Assembly: GCA_949825025.1 (NCBI GenBank)
Contig: OX463778.1
Span: 30,387,969 to 30,451,968 of the forward strand
Direction of reading: 5' to 3'
Length of the DNA stretch: 64,000 bases
DNA from: Siphlonurus alternatus
Taxonomy: Eukaryota; Arthropoda; Insecta; Ephemeroptera; Siphlonuridae
Of this stretch, positions 37,802 to 49,990 are shown piece by piece (position 1 is the stretch's first letter; each line of letters begins with the position of its first letter). Under the pieces are notes generated by a model. That model saw only the letters and a list, made by a program, of their open reading frames with translations. It did not search any database and had not been told where the DNA came from. A program made the position numbers and the translations under genes.

Positions 37802-39103
37802 CTGTGGTTGCAAAGGAGGGTAAACAAACAGCAGGAGCGAACATGAAAAAGCGAATGGTCCTGTCTGACGACTAATTAATCTTTCTTACTGTAGTTACTG
37901 TCTTGCGTGGCACATTTTCAATAACTTTTATAATATTATAATATTATTACATTATAATTTTAATGAATACGTACCACCCCAACGACTTAAATTATTTAGA
38001 TGGAGGTACATATTCAATACAATTTAATAATTTAAACAATACATAATAAATATAAAATATATCATACATTATAAAAAGCAGTAAATAAAGAATAAATATA
38101 AAACATTTTTTCACTAAATAAAAAATAATTTTTATGTAATAAATCAATATGTAATATAATATGATACTTCTAGGCTGCATGCGTAATATCGATATTATAT
38201 CATATTATAATAATAATAAACATAATAGTAATGTTGCATAAATAATTGAATACTATAACTGCCTTGTCTTATTTTTACATGCCAAATGAAATGTTGTCTT
38301 CTGCTGCAAATAGCAACACCTAGGCGGGTCACACATAGACTTTTATTTCTGCATTCGGGGATCAGTAAGCGTGCGATCGGATCGTACGTTATTTCTTTTG
38401 TAGAAACGGTCCTAAATTTCTATCATACGAACTATACGAAGGCGTACGATACGAAGCTGTGTGCGTGCACATACCTAATCGCATAGGTTCTTATAATATG
38501 TATGTTGCTATGTTCTTTTAATTCTTCTTATAGATTCTAATCGTATGTTTTATTTATTATAATATAACTTATTGAAAAAATAGTGCTCAATTATCCTTAG
38601 AAAATGTTTATAAAGTTAAGTAAAGTAATTAATTAAACTTCACAATTTTTGTTGTTGTAATTTTGGACCTTATTTGTATAATATATAATATGTTTATAAG
38701 GTCTAAAATTGCATTAAAACGTCCTATTTTACGACCTTACTCGAGAATACAAGTTTTTTTTATATTCGAGGTAAAACGTCTTCTCTCTTTCTGACCGCAC
38801 ATCTGGTTTTTGACATTGACAAATCTCTAACATGTTCACCCACCCTCGTGCCGTTGCCCACCAGGGCAGGGGGGGATTCGAGCTTCGCGGCATTGATAAT
38901 AATGAGCTGCAATTAATATTCTTAATAACTCAGATTATATAAATCGGAAAATTTTGAGACTCACACGTATAAATAGAAGAGATATTGAATCTTAATTCTG
39001 GTTTGTGTCAAGTTATTGCAAAAATCATAAAAGTGAACTCACAAAACGCATCGAAAGTCAACTTTCTTGATTTTTCTTTGTAAATTACCTTCTGCCGCCC
39101 TCA
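37802..39103. other. Intergenic AT-rich DNA
   Basis: No gene seen. A stretch at 38320-38490 is richer in CG (GTGCGATCGGATCGTACG), but no structure was resolved. Confidence 0.4.
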
Positions 39104-39255
39104 CTACCGTCTATTTGAGGTAACGTTTTTCAAACTTTGAGTGCCAAAATGTGGGCATAATAATAAAACCAAGTCAAAAATTTTTTCACCTAAAATTGAG
39201 ATTACAAGAAAGAAAGCTATATTGAACAAAAAAAATCTGGGGTGACTGTAACCCC
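39104..39255. repeat. Inverted dispersed repeat, right copy (partner 31620-31790)
   Basis: Reverse complement of the repeat near 31.7 kb, ending ATCTGGGGTGACTGTAACCC. Confidence 0.75.
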
Positions 39256-39270
39256 TATGGAAATGAAGTG

Positions 39271-39395
39271 TCCTGGTCAGGACCTTATCAGGTCCCAGCC
39301 AGGTCCTGACCAGGTCTGGCTTGGTCCTGACCAGGGCTGATGAGGGCATGGGCAAATCCTGACCAGTCCTGCGCGATGGCCAGGCCTGGTAAAAA
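39271..39395. repeat. Degenerate tandem repeat of CCTGGTCAGG
   Basis: Many imperfect copies of CCTGGTCAGG / GGTCCTGACCAGG, itself a palindrome, in about 125 bases. Confidence 0.75.
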
Positions 39396-39747
39396 GGGCA
39401 CGGGCAGGTTTGATAAAAGACTGGACCAAGCCAAGACAGGGTCTTGCTGCCAAAATTTGGTGTGGCAAAGCAGCCGTTGGTCGCTGTAACTCCTGTTAAA
39501 AAAAAATAATATAGGAAATAACGTTCGAGTTCAAGCGTGGAGGACGACGCTGAATTAGCAGGAGGGTCGACAAAAAGTATAATATGCCTCAATCCATATT
39601 TTTTAAAGTGATTTTCAATTAATTTAACTACAATTTAAAGAAATTAAAAGAGAATAATATATTTATGAAAATTATTAAAAATCAGGGTGATTGATTGATT
39701 GGTTTGTATTTTGGGGCAATTGACACATGTTGGTCATGTATGCCCCG

Positions 39748-39820
<73 letters not shown>
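39748..39820. repeat. Long poly-A tract
   Basis: About 73 consecutive A (39748-39820). Possibly the tail of a retroposed sequence or an expanded microsatellite; no parent body was recognised. Confidence 0.9.
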
Positions 39821-39823
<3 letters not shown>

Positions 39824-39829
39824 GGGTGA

Positions 39830-41480
39830 ATTAAGGCTGGAGAGGTGGGAGTCGTAAACGCGAGTTTCATTGAAAAATGTTATAATTTTAATTTTTAGTT
39901 GATTATAAATAAATTCTTTAATTCAATATGTATTTCTGTACAGAAATTTTCAAATTACAATAAATATATATTAAAAATTAAGTCATTTGACCTATGGTCA
40001 AAAATTTGACAGAAAATTGTAGCTATAGAGCTTTGATCTGTTATGGGGATGGGGTGCAACGTTTGCCACTTAAATTTAATTTTAATTGGTGGGCGCGTTA
40101 CCTTACCCTTAATTATACTATATAGTTATAATGTATGCAATTTGCTCACGAAAGCCAGCATGCAGCTGATGCAGCTATAATATATACATATATATAGAGG
40201 ACCGCGGCCACGAAATTTTACTATCGTTCATTGATTGATATTATGGGGCCAAAATTGACACATTGTAATATGACAAGCTTCAACACGTAAATGCCGCAGC
40301 GCCGCATTCTGTATGACATCGCTCCGTAAGGTTTGTTAGGAGAAAAATCTTATTTATTTTTTCATTCAAATTCGATCTATGCTGCACAAAATCTCGAATA
40401 TTTTTTGTTGTCTTTCCAGTGGCTCATATGAATTATTAATCTTGCCCTTATTCATAAGAACCGTCGGAAAAAATTAAAAACCAGGTACCGCTGGGTTAAA
40501 GGATAGGGAGCACGGTAGAACGTACATGTCGTCGCGCGCAGCATAGGGCTTTCCCATGCCATGGACTAAAATCTTTATTAAAAAAATCGTCTGGTTAAAA
40601 TAGTTTTGAAACTTTTTCTATGGCTCTTAGGCACTATATAAAATCTGTCCCTCAAAAAAATTTCAGAATTTTTGTGCATTTAATTGCTTATATAGGATAG
40701 GTTTATATGTTAATCAAAGAAGAGTACGTCGAACAGCTGATCTTCGTTATCTCTATAACCTTAACCTAGATGTTTTAACTCACTGGGAGCAGTAGTTATT
40801 ATTTATTATAATACAAATGAAGGAGAAGGATGGCTGTAGAATGATGGCAGTTTATTCAATATAGACCCCCCAAAAAAATAATAAAAAAGAAAAAAAGGCT
40901 TTTTTACTGTCTTACTTTTATAAGTAAAAATTTGTGGTACGTACATATGCATTTTAAGTAAATAACTAGGGCGGGGGGGCCTTTACGAAAAGGCCCCAAA
41001 TCAGAGTGCAGTCACCGTTTACCTTGCCAGTCTTCATTTTTCAAAGAAAGTTTCAACGGGTTCGAAGAAATTGCAGGGATTTTAAAAAAGTTCATGGAAA
41101 TGAAAATAATCATGTAGTGAAAAATATTTGCATCAAAAAATGTACAGAAACAAAAAAATAAATAAAAATAGTAATAAAAAATAAATTAATAAAGCGAAGA
41201 TACAGCACCTCTGAGTCGAGCAGGTCCACTTTCTTTTGTCACGATTCGTTGCAAAGTCGTCAGCAACAGCTAAGCAAAGCAAAGGTGGGACTTCTTAATC
41301 GGATGAAACCGGGAAAGCTGAATTCGGAAGGGGGACTTTTTAATCGGATGAAATCGGGAAACCGAAAAGCGGAAGGGGCTTAATTATCAGAAGGAACCTG
41401 ATAGAAAACAGTGATTTAATATAAAATCAGTAACCATTTACATTTTACCTTGCAAGTCTTGGTATCTGAGTCAACCTCGC
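39830..41480. other. Intergenic DNA with repeat remnants
   Basis: Contains one end of the TTAA-MITE family (GCGTTACCTTACCCTTAA, about 40094-40111) and a small tandem duplication at about 41287-41370 (TTAATCGGATGAAA repeated). No gene seen. Confidence 0.4.
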
Positions 41481-41582
41481 TAGTCGGCGGTCAGAAAACG
41501 AATGACTGTTGAGAATGTCAACGACATTCTCAGAAATTTTGAAATCATGTCCTCTCGCCGTTCCCAACAATGCTTGTTTACC

Positions 41583-41692
41583 CGTTGCCATGGCAACGAT
41601 GATCCACAAGCTGTGACGTCATGCGCATTACAGGGCCCCTCGATTATTGGCGGCAATCCGTTTAAACCGTGGTGCACGTGCTATATAATATA
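41583..41692 (+). promoter_or_regulatory. Promoter-like cluster: RFX X-box, CRE, inverted CCAAT, TATA
   Basis: CGTTGCCATGGCAACG (41583-41598) is a perfect 16-bp palindrome containing the canonical RFX site GTTGCCATGGCAAC. Then come TGACGTCA (41614-41621), ATTGG (41645-41649, an inverted CCAAT box) and TATATAA (41683-41689). No gene was recognised downstream, so the target is unknown. Confidence 0.45.
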
Positions 41693-41919
41693 TGCATGAA
41701 ACGTGTTTCCCACCCAATAATGATCGCCAGCAGATTTAAATATTGCCGCCCACTTTATTTTTTGAATTTCCCGCCTCCCTCGATCATTTCCGGTTCCCGA
41801 CAGTACTAAATTCGAGTTTCTGGCATTATTGTACATGGTACTGGACTGTAGAGGCAAGTTTTATATGACTCGCAACGCGTAAGAATAAAAAACATGCGTT
41901 CGTCACGGGTCCGCCATTC

Positions 41920-42110
41920 ATACGCAGCTCGGCTCCTTCGGAGACCTCGCCTAACCGTACAATGGAATTAGATAGTGTTGGCCTGCTCAAATACAGCTCG
42001 GCTCGTTCCTCGCCTCGCTTAAAATTCTTGGATAGATGCGTGCGGGCAATGAATAACATTGCCAACTCATACGCAACTCGGCTCGTTCCTCGCCTCGCTT
42101 AAAATTGAAT
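41920..42110. repeat. Short repeats of CAGCTCGGCTCGTTCCTCGC
   Basis: Two near-identical copies of GCTCGTTCCTCGCCTCGCTT followed by AAAATT (about 41999-42025 and 42080-42106) and a related one at about 41924-41955. Confidence 0.65.
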
Positions 42111-42239
42111 ATAAAATAAAATATTGATCTGAGCGTTAAATAATGGTTATTTTCAAACTCCAGGGATGTTTTTACGTATAGAAAGTCAATTTATTATTTT
42201 AATTACCCATAAATAACACCCGTTATTTTGAAATCATGC

Positions 42240-44480
42240 ATGAAATCCCAGCATAATAGTGCATACACGAAAAATAGGTATTTCGCCCGCCACTATCTTG
42301 TTTTTCGAGATAGGCGAAATCCGAGGCCAGATTCGTGATCAGCGTGGTCGATATAGTCAGAAACCGTCGAAAACTCAATTTCGATTTTTTCCCCTATCTT
42401 CCCCATGTATAAGCGGTGAGAGAAGGGGTACCCCTTCTGAAATTTTTGTCAAAAACAGAAAAGTCCAAAAATCTCGAGAACTATGGGTTGCAGCTTAAAT
42501 CTGAAGACTGCATCTTGTCCGGCTCAAAAAACTGGTCTAGAAAAGTTGGACCAATAATTTTTCGGTACAAACACTTTCCCGAAATCGGGATTTTGGATAT
42601 CGAAAAATTCATATCTTCGATCGGGCCGCGTGGGCCCCCTATGTGCCGGAAAATTCCCAAATTTGGTTTTTGGGCATTGTTTTGGGTCCCCTACAACCTC
42701 CCGTCGAGAGTTTGCTTGAAAAAAAATTCCTTCCCCAAGTTTGGCGCAACCCGTAAAAAATGGGTATTTCAGCCGGCAGATCCGCCCGCAATGCTAATCA
42801 AATGGCCCCATGTTATTCTTATGGGGATTTGAGACCCAACTTTCGTTTCCAAAAAAACGCACTTCCGGTGGTCGCAAGGGGTCGAGTTGGGTATCAAATT
42901 GAAGGGCACATGGTGTAGAGTTCATAAAGTGTCACAACAAAGTTGTGAAACGTTGCGCGCGGCCGCCATATTGGATCCAAAACGCGTACTTTCGAGGGGG
43001 GGCCCTGCAGGCCTCGTGGGACCCACATTCTTGAAACGCATATTTTTAGGCGTGAGACGCTTAGTTGTAACCGTATTCGACGAGAAAACACCATGTCAAT
43101 AGCATAAAAAAAAGTTATGAAGGAAAAGGATGCGTTTCCAATGTTATCCTTATGGGAGGAGGTTGTTTTGCATTCCCCGCTCGCCTGGGCTAACCCTTAT
43201 AGTTGGCATCGATTTGAAAAAAGTTTCTGAAAGTAAAAGAGTGTGGACAACTTTCATACTGCGCGGAAATTTCGATTTCAGGTGTGCTCAAAAGTTATTC
43301 AAGGGGGAATGTGGTCGATTTTTAGCATGCGTAAACCCTATGTTCCCATGCGATTTTTTGAGTTTTTTGAAAATCGAAAAATCGAGCCGAAGAAAAGTTA
43401 GGACTTGCCAAGAGCTTTCAGAAAAGGTCTTAAACTCGTTCCTAACCGAAAAATTGCCGAAACTGTTGGGGGGGTTCACCACATTGAAGCTTGCAAAAAA
43501 GCTTTTGAAAACTACCCCTCTGGAGGGAGCCCAAGGGGCCCCAGGGGCCCAAATTGATTTGGTCAGATAGCCCGTTAAATTTGAATCCTGATGAGTCCCA
43601 ATACAAAAACCGGGGGGCCCTTCGGGGCACCTTTTATGGGGTCCAAAAATAAAAGTTGCACCCCTAGGGGTTTCGGGTGTCATACTGTACAGATCTGGCC
43701 ATAGCACGGTAAGTATGCTTCGGAGGTGCCATGTTTGTATTTGGCGAAGCTGCGTCGTCTGTCGGGACACACTTTTGCCGTGGAAACCTTCGCCATAGCT
43801 CTTCAATCTAATGATTTAAGGCAAGGGCCGTAAAACACCTTTTTTTCGAGGTCCCAAACTTCCGGGGCCCGCAGCCGCGGAACCAAAACAGATAGGAGGG
43901 AGCTTACATGAAGCTAAAAGATGCCCGACACAGTCTTCTAAACGATTCGACCGAAAAAAGTTTCAGTTACCAACTTTAAATGACTTTTTCGGCAAAAACC
44001 GCAAAAACGGCGATTTTTTTTGAAAAAATCACTAAAACGGCCATAAAAAATTTTTGGGGCACAAATTCAAAAACAACACCTCCTATATAAAATTTTACGT
44101 CCCGGGCTACATTTCGCCCATTGGGACCTAAGCTCTAACTCTCAAAACCGCTTACCGGTGGTTTTTTAAAAAAATTAACATTATCGCTTGTGGCGGGCGA
44201 ACGGTGCGCCGGACGCCATCTTTGAAGGCAAAAAGTAGGGGTAGCGTATGTTATCTAAAGCCGTTTTTGGGGTCAAAACGTCATTTTTTGGAAATTTTTG
44301 AATTTTCGGGAATTTTGGAAATACCCCCCGGGAATTTTTGGGAATTTTTGGATTTTGAAAATGACGGGTGGGGCCCTTCGGGCCCCACCCGGGACGCGCC
44401 CTGCGGGCGCGGCGGGGCCCTGCGGAGGGCCCTCCGGGCCCCTCAAAGATTCTTGACCATGCATTTCAAATCAGAGATTT
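42240..44480. other. 2.2-kb GC-rich island of unknown origin
   Basis: Composition changes sharply from AT-rich to GC-rich. Overlapping open frames run on both strands (to 172 aa on -, 146 aa on +), but none resembles a known protein, and frames this open on both strands suggest composition rather than coding. The 3' end holds a cluster of GC hairpins. It may be a satellite or mobile-element fragment, or foreign DNA. Confidence 0.5.
44366..44443. repeat. Cluster of three GC-rich hairpins
   Basis: GGGTGGGGCCC-TTC-GGGCCCCACCC (44366-44390, 11-bp arms), GCGCCC-TGC-GGGCGC (44396-44410) and GAGGGCCC-TCC-GGGCCC (about 44425-44441), each with a 3-base loop. Confidence 0.85.
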
Positions 44481-44609
44481 AGTGCTTTTAATATAATATA
44501 ATGTACTGCGCACTTATAATTAATCCGTCTCTTGAGTAAATTTCTTAGGAATTATTTTGACGCGTAGTACTTATTAAAACTGATCAAAGAATGTATTAAT
44601 AAGTAACGT

Positions 44610-44945
44610 GAACTCTGCAAAATGCGCACAACTAGTCCAGTCCAAACCCGAAACAAAATCTCATTTTGGCATTGGGTAAAACCGCGCGCTGCTCCAAACT
44701 ATACAGTATGGATAGTTCTGGTCAAATGAAAATGCTCCAAAGCCGTAATAAAAGTCTCCATTAATATTGGCTTTGGAACTTTGGAGCATTTTGATTTGAC
44801 CAGAACTAGTTTTTAGAGCATCGTGGCTTGATAATGTATTTTGACCCAACGCTGAAATTTGAATTCATTTCGGATTTGGAGCATTCCGTGATACTATAAT
44901 GCTCTAATCTAGTTCTCGCGTTTTTTTCGGCCTTAAGTGCCATGC

Positions 44946-44955
<10 letters not shown>
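44610..44955. mobile_element. Copy of the 'AAAGCCGA' fold-back family
   Basis: Shares AAAATGCGCACAACTAG and AATGCTCCAAAGCCG motifs with 26402-28248, and ends ...TTTTTTTCGGCC...TGCCAACATAT beside a (TA)n tract (44950-44982). Diverged. Confidence 0.6.
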
Positions 44956-44987
<32 letters not shown>

Positions 44988-45848
44988 ATAACGCCAAACC
45001 CCTTATATATGGGGTGAGCTATATATATTAGCCATGGCATATTTAGCGTATTTAGGGTACGTCACATCTTTCAAAACTAAAAGCTGTACTTTCTTAAACT
45101 AATTAAGTACAATAAAACTAGCTAATACAACTATATACATAATTATTTTATTACATATAATATAATATCATATACACTGGTTGCATGTAAATGTTCATAG
45201 GAAAAAAATGTAATAAAAGCATAAAAAATTAATTCTTTTATTCGACTATTCAACAACAATCCTCATATTTATGTTAATTTTAATTATGTCATGATAAAAT
45301 ACCAATAATAAAAACAATTAATTTTTCCTCTTGCACATATTAGATTCTAGGAGTGTAGGCGCTATATATATATTTTATATACGTACTGCATCAGTATTGA
45401 ATATTGAATAAAGTTTTGACAATCATTTCATCTGAATTAGAACATTTGTTAAGAGACAAACATAATTCCAATGCTTTTAAAATCCAATAAAAATAATTAA
45501 GGTATCTTCAGAAAACAAGAACTAATATTTATATTTAACTATATTAATGATCTATATAGATTAATATATTGCTGTTGTATATATATTATTATACTTAATA
45601 ATGAAGTCAAATAATAATAATAATAATAGTTGAAAACATTTATTTATGTTGAATAAAAAAGATTACAGAATTTAATTAATGCCTGCAGAGGCGGATGTAC
45701 AGAGGGGATGGAGGGAATATAATATTATATATTATAATATTAATTATATCTATTAAGTATTTTGAGACCTGGGGGGAGGAGGCAGCGCCCTCCCTCTCTC
45801 TCTGTAGATCTTTCCTTTGCTTCATAAATATAATATGTACCTTTAATT

Positions 45849-45893
<45 letters not shown>
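45849..45893. repeat. (CA)n microsatellite
   Basis: About 22 CA units. The surrounding 45.0-46.0 kb is AT-rich with no gene seen. Confidence 0.95.
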
Positions 45894-45895
<2 letters not shown>

Positions 45896-46009
45896 ATCGT
45901 TAAGTAAAATATTTCAATCCAAATTGTAAATCAATCATAAATTGGAAGAAAAATGTCTGTCATCACAATAGAAATAACTTGAAATGAGGAACAAAAAGTT
46001 AAGTTGAAC

Positions 46010-46333
46010 AAAATAGAGTATTGACCTCAAAATTTTTTATTGCAGAAATGGATAGAGCGTGCAAAGTTATATGCTACCCTGATTTTTTTCAGATTTTTTA
46101 GAGCATGGGAACTATTTTTAAAAAATTATTAAAAGTTCTTTTTGTGACGTCACGAGACGCCGCTCCTTAACAAAAAGATAGGACTTGCCGCCGCGTGACG
46201 TCACAAAAAGGACTTTCAATAATTTTTTAAAAATAGTTCCCGGGCTCAAAAAAATCTGAAAAATATCAGGGGAGCATAACTTTGCACGCTCTATCCATTT
46301 CTGCAATAAAAAATTTTGAGGTCAATACACTCC
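46010..46333. mobile_element. Palindromic MITE with paired CRE sites, copy 5
   Basis: Outer arms TAGAGTATTGACCTCAAAAT and complement, then TTTTATTGCAGAAATGGATA. TGACGTCA at 46145-46152 and 46196-46203. Intergenic. Confidence 0.85.
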
Positions 46334-47079
46334 ACACAGAGAAAGAAAATACGGCTGACACTGCAGTAAAAAAACAAACAAACTATATTATCAACAAAAT
46401 AATTAGAGCCTAAAATTTTAGTACGCGAACCATTTTTAAAATAATATTTAAAGAAGAGTTTTTTACGTCATTGATATATCGGCATTAAAGTCAAACAATT
46501 TATGAAAGGGCGATATCGTGCAAGGTCTATAATGAGGCATATAACTGGTCCCGCCACTCTCAGAAAATTCTGAAAAACATTTCATAACTTTCATGTTCTT
46601 TTCATTTATGCAATATTTTTTTTAATTCAATCGTTTACTACATTACTGTCATTACTCGACTATAATTACATTTTTTTCACTTTTTTTTTGTAGATAACCA
46701 TGAACATAAAACATTACGTACTGAACATTAGAGATATACACATAGACAGCAATTAAGAGGGGGGAAGGGGGGGGGGGGGAGACAAGAAAATGTGTTTTTC
46801 ATTGTATTTTATTAATAAATATTTTTGAAAACTTTTACAAAAAGACTATTTCATTTTTTGTTATCATCATGTACACACAATAAATAACACACTAATAATG
46901 TATAAAATTTAGTATTTACAGGCATGGATCCAGAACAAAATTTCGGTGGGTGCTGGGCCAATAAAGCTAACAAATGTTAACCAAAGGGGTGGGTGAAGGG
47001 GGGTATGGGGGCTGGAAATCTGGATCAGCATCTGTGTGTGTATTTTATGTACGCAGCATGCATACTGCATACATTACTG

Positions 47080-47965
47080 TCGCCTTCATAAGTCAGTGCG
47101 CTCCAATTTTGGAGTGTTGTAGCTGAGATAATTTTTAATTAATTAAAAACTATGAAATCGATCTCCTCCTTGGAAAAACAATTTTCTGGAAAATGAAGTA
47201 TGCCATCCTAAAGGTGGATTTTCATGGGCGGCAACGGCGACGCGGCGCGATTTTAACTTAAAAGCTGTGAAATCCTATGCGGCGGCGAATTCGCAGGTAA
47301 TCGCGTTAATTACGATGCTCTTTTTCTTTTAATCGCCCAATATGGCCGCCAATGGATGTTACAGCAAGTGCGCATTATTCGCGTCGCGTCGCATGGTAAA
47401 AATCGCCATGTGAATCCGCCTTTTAAGGGTACTAATATTAGGCAACTTTTGTAGGAAGCACATTTTTTATTGAAGCCTTTGTTAATTTTTTTCCCCTATT
47501 AGTGCATCAATAGGAAAAAAATAATTAAAAATTAACAAAAGCTTAAATAAAAAATGTGCTTCCTGCAAAAGTTCCTACAAAACTAATATTAGATTAGTAC
47601 TCTTAGGATGGCATACTTCATTTTCCAGAAAAACTGTTTTTCCAAGGAGGAGATTGATTTCTTAGTTTTTAATTAATTAAAAATTAACTAATTAATTTAT
47701 GAACATTAAACTTAAATCATTGCATTAAAGACAATTTGGCCCGTTTATTTTAAAATTTTCGTGTACTAGGAAAAACCGTTGATTGTTGATTTTACCCGAC
47801 TTTGCGTTATAAAAAAATTCGCCAAAATTTTTATTTTTGCTTTAAGAATAAAATTAACATTTCCTTACAAAGAATAAGATTCTACGTATGTCAGTATTTT
47901 TTAATATCGTCTACGCCAATTAAGCTCTCAGCTACAACACTCCAAAGTCGGAGCACACCGACTTA
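47080..47965. mobile_element. Large palindromic element
   Basis: Left arm from about 47080 (GTCGCCTTCATAAGTCAGTG) pairs with a right arm ending at about 47965 (CCGACTTATGACGGCGAC). Matching blocks include TTTTTAATTAATTAAAAACT and GAAGTATGCCATCCTAA / TTAGGATGGCATACTTC. The centre (about 47455-47590) pairs as well. The right arm is longer near 47690-47900. Confidence 0.8.
47212..47426. mobile_element. MITE nested in the left arm of the 47-kb palindrome
   Basis: Ends AAGGTGGATTTTCATG and CATGTGAATCCGCCTT are inverted, and the interior is GC-rich (GCGACGCGGCGCGAT). The opposite arm lacks it: GTACTCTTAGGATGG near 47598 shows the empty site. Flanking TAA bases suggest a short duplication. Confidence 0.72.
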
Positions 47966-48809
47966 TGACGGCGACAGTAATGAAGTAAACAGAATGAGAA
48001 GACTGCATGATAAGTTTACTTTTCATATATCTTTTAACAGATATTAGCTCAGATGAAGGGGTGTTAAGTAGGGAATAAAATAAACTTGGGCCAAGTTTAC
48101 ATGGGTCAGTCTCAGTACAAACAAAATTATATATTACATATATATATAATGTATACACAATGTATCATAATTATATAGCAATTTATACAGAATGCAGTAC
48201 AAATTATAAAAAGTGTCAGAACCTTTCATCAGTTGTAACGCACTCATCCTAGTTTATAGGGGATGAAAGGAAGCAGGCCCCCATGCTGGTAGAATAGTAC
48301 ACAATATTGCATAAAATAGAAGTTTATATAAAAAATGTACTAGTAAAATTACTAGTTAATTTAATAGCATAGGGTAAACAATCTGGTGAATAACATTTTT
48401 AGTAAAAAAATTACAAAATTATGTTTAATTACCTCAGATTTCTTCTTTCCATAATGAATTTTAATGTTTTGCCCTAAAATATATGGCTGTAGTTCCACCA
48501 ACATGAGTGCCGCCAGCTGTTCTGGATTTAACATCACATACAAAATTACCTGGAGTCCACACAGCCAGCAACCGGCATTACTTGCATGCTAATCAAACTG
48601 CATACTTTACAGGGCAACAACTGTCAAAGTGAGCAAAATTTCAGCATCTATGATACACATATAGAGATTTACACAGCTCCAAATAAAAGTATCAAGATTT
48701 TGGTATTTCTCGAGGAAATGTTGAACCTCTAGACGTTAAAGAATTCAAACATTTCAAAGAAGGCATATAATTTATTATAAGATATGGAAGATTTTAATAT
48801 AGGCTAATT

Positions 48810-49525
48810 AATAAAAACCCTATGACTATTTCACAGCATTAAGGTCACAGTTAGCAGTGCTTCAGTATGATACGGCTGCATAAAAAAAATTGTTCCAGCA
48901 GCACGAATATCAGAGATAATAGCCAATGAAAAAGCACCTGTGACTTCACTTGTACCTATTCTGCTGCGGCGACGGTATTTCTCCCTGCAAAAGATAGGTT
49001 CACTCTTGCTGCAACCACAGACACAATATGTTAATTCTGGAATGTTGAAATTTTATCTGGACAGTCTTGATAGTATTTGTCAAATATCCTCGAAGAATTT
49101 TGTTATTGACATACACACAGACTGAGTTATTGCAGTAGCAAGGGAAGCCAAAAATTTAACATTATTTTCCTATACAATATTTTTGCTCCACTTTTGCTAC
49201 TGTAATAACTCAGTCTGTATGTGTGCATGTCAACAGTAACAAAATTCTCTCAGGATACTATCAAGATTGCCCTGGTAAAATTTCAAAATTCTAGAATTAA
49301 AATTGTGTCTGTGGTTTTGCAGCTAGAGTGAACCTATCTTTTGCAGGGATTTCCCTATATCGTCACCACAGAATGGGTACAAGTGACGTCACAAGTGCTT
49401 TTTCATCGGCTATTATCTGATATTTATGCTGCTGGAACATTTTTTTTATGTAGCTATATCTCACTTAAGCAATGCTAACTGTGTTTTAATACTGTGAAAT
49501 GGTGATAGGGCCTTTGTTGTAATTT
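48810..49525. mobile_element. 710-bp palindromic element
   Basis: Arms of about 300 bp: ATTGTTCCAGCAGCACGAAT pairs with ATGCTGCTGGAACA near 49440; GATAGGTTCACTCTTGCTGC pairs with AGCTAGAGTGAACCTATC near 49335. The centre is near 49140-49195. It is downstream of ALG3 and contains TGACGTCA at about 49384-49391. No ORF. Confidence 0.82.
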
Positions 49526-49990
49526 AAAGCATAATTTATATATCTGGCTCTATCTTTACTAGGGGGAGGGAATCTTCTAGTCTCTGAAATTTCATGCACT
49601 CTGTGTAGAGGTATTAATTGGTATTATAACAAAAAGGTACGCATTGTTACAGCTTATATAATAGCAGTCAGCAAAAATATCTATGTGATTTTGTTTTCAA
49701 TGCCATGTCACTTAATTTTATGGGGGAGAAGGGAACTTTTACTTTTATTTTTAATAAGCTAAGTAATTTTTTTCTAGATTATAGAGCTCTAATTTCAACA
49801 AATGTGTATACTATGAATATTTTAATATTTTGATAAAAATGTGTACAAAAAGTTGTAATTACAAATTTAGATTTATGTAAATACAGTATACATATTATTA
49901 AAAAAAAAAAAAAAACTGGATATTTTTTTTAATTTCTATTGCCTTAATCTCTAGTTCTCAAAATATTCACTTATAGCGCATGTTTCCAGG

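Noticed and set aside
39104..39592. 162-residue frame on the - strand with a peptide (FFLVISILGEKIF) also seen at 31.65 kb
   Set aside because: The similarity is at DNA level between two inverted repeat copies; the 39.3-kb part translates the CCTGGTCAGG repeat. No sign of coding selection.
39682..39870. Poly-Phe frame on the - strand
   Set aside because: It is the poly-A tract at 39748-39820 read on the other strand.
43288..43806. 172-residue frame on the - strand in the GC-rich island
   Set aside because: No motif, no plausible splice context, and equally open frames on the other strand; composition explains it.
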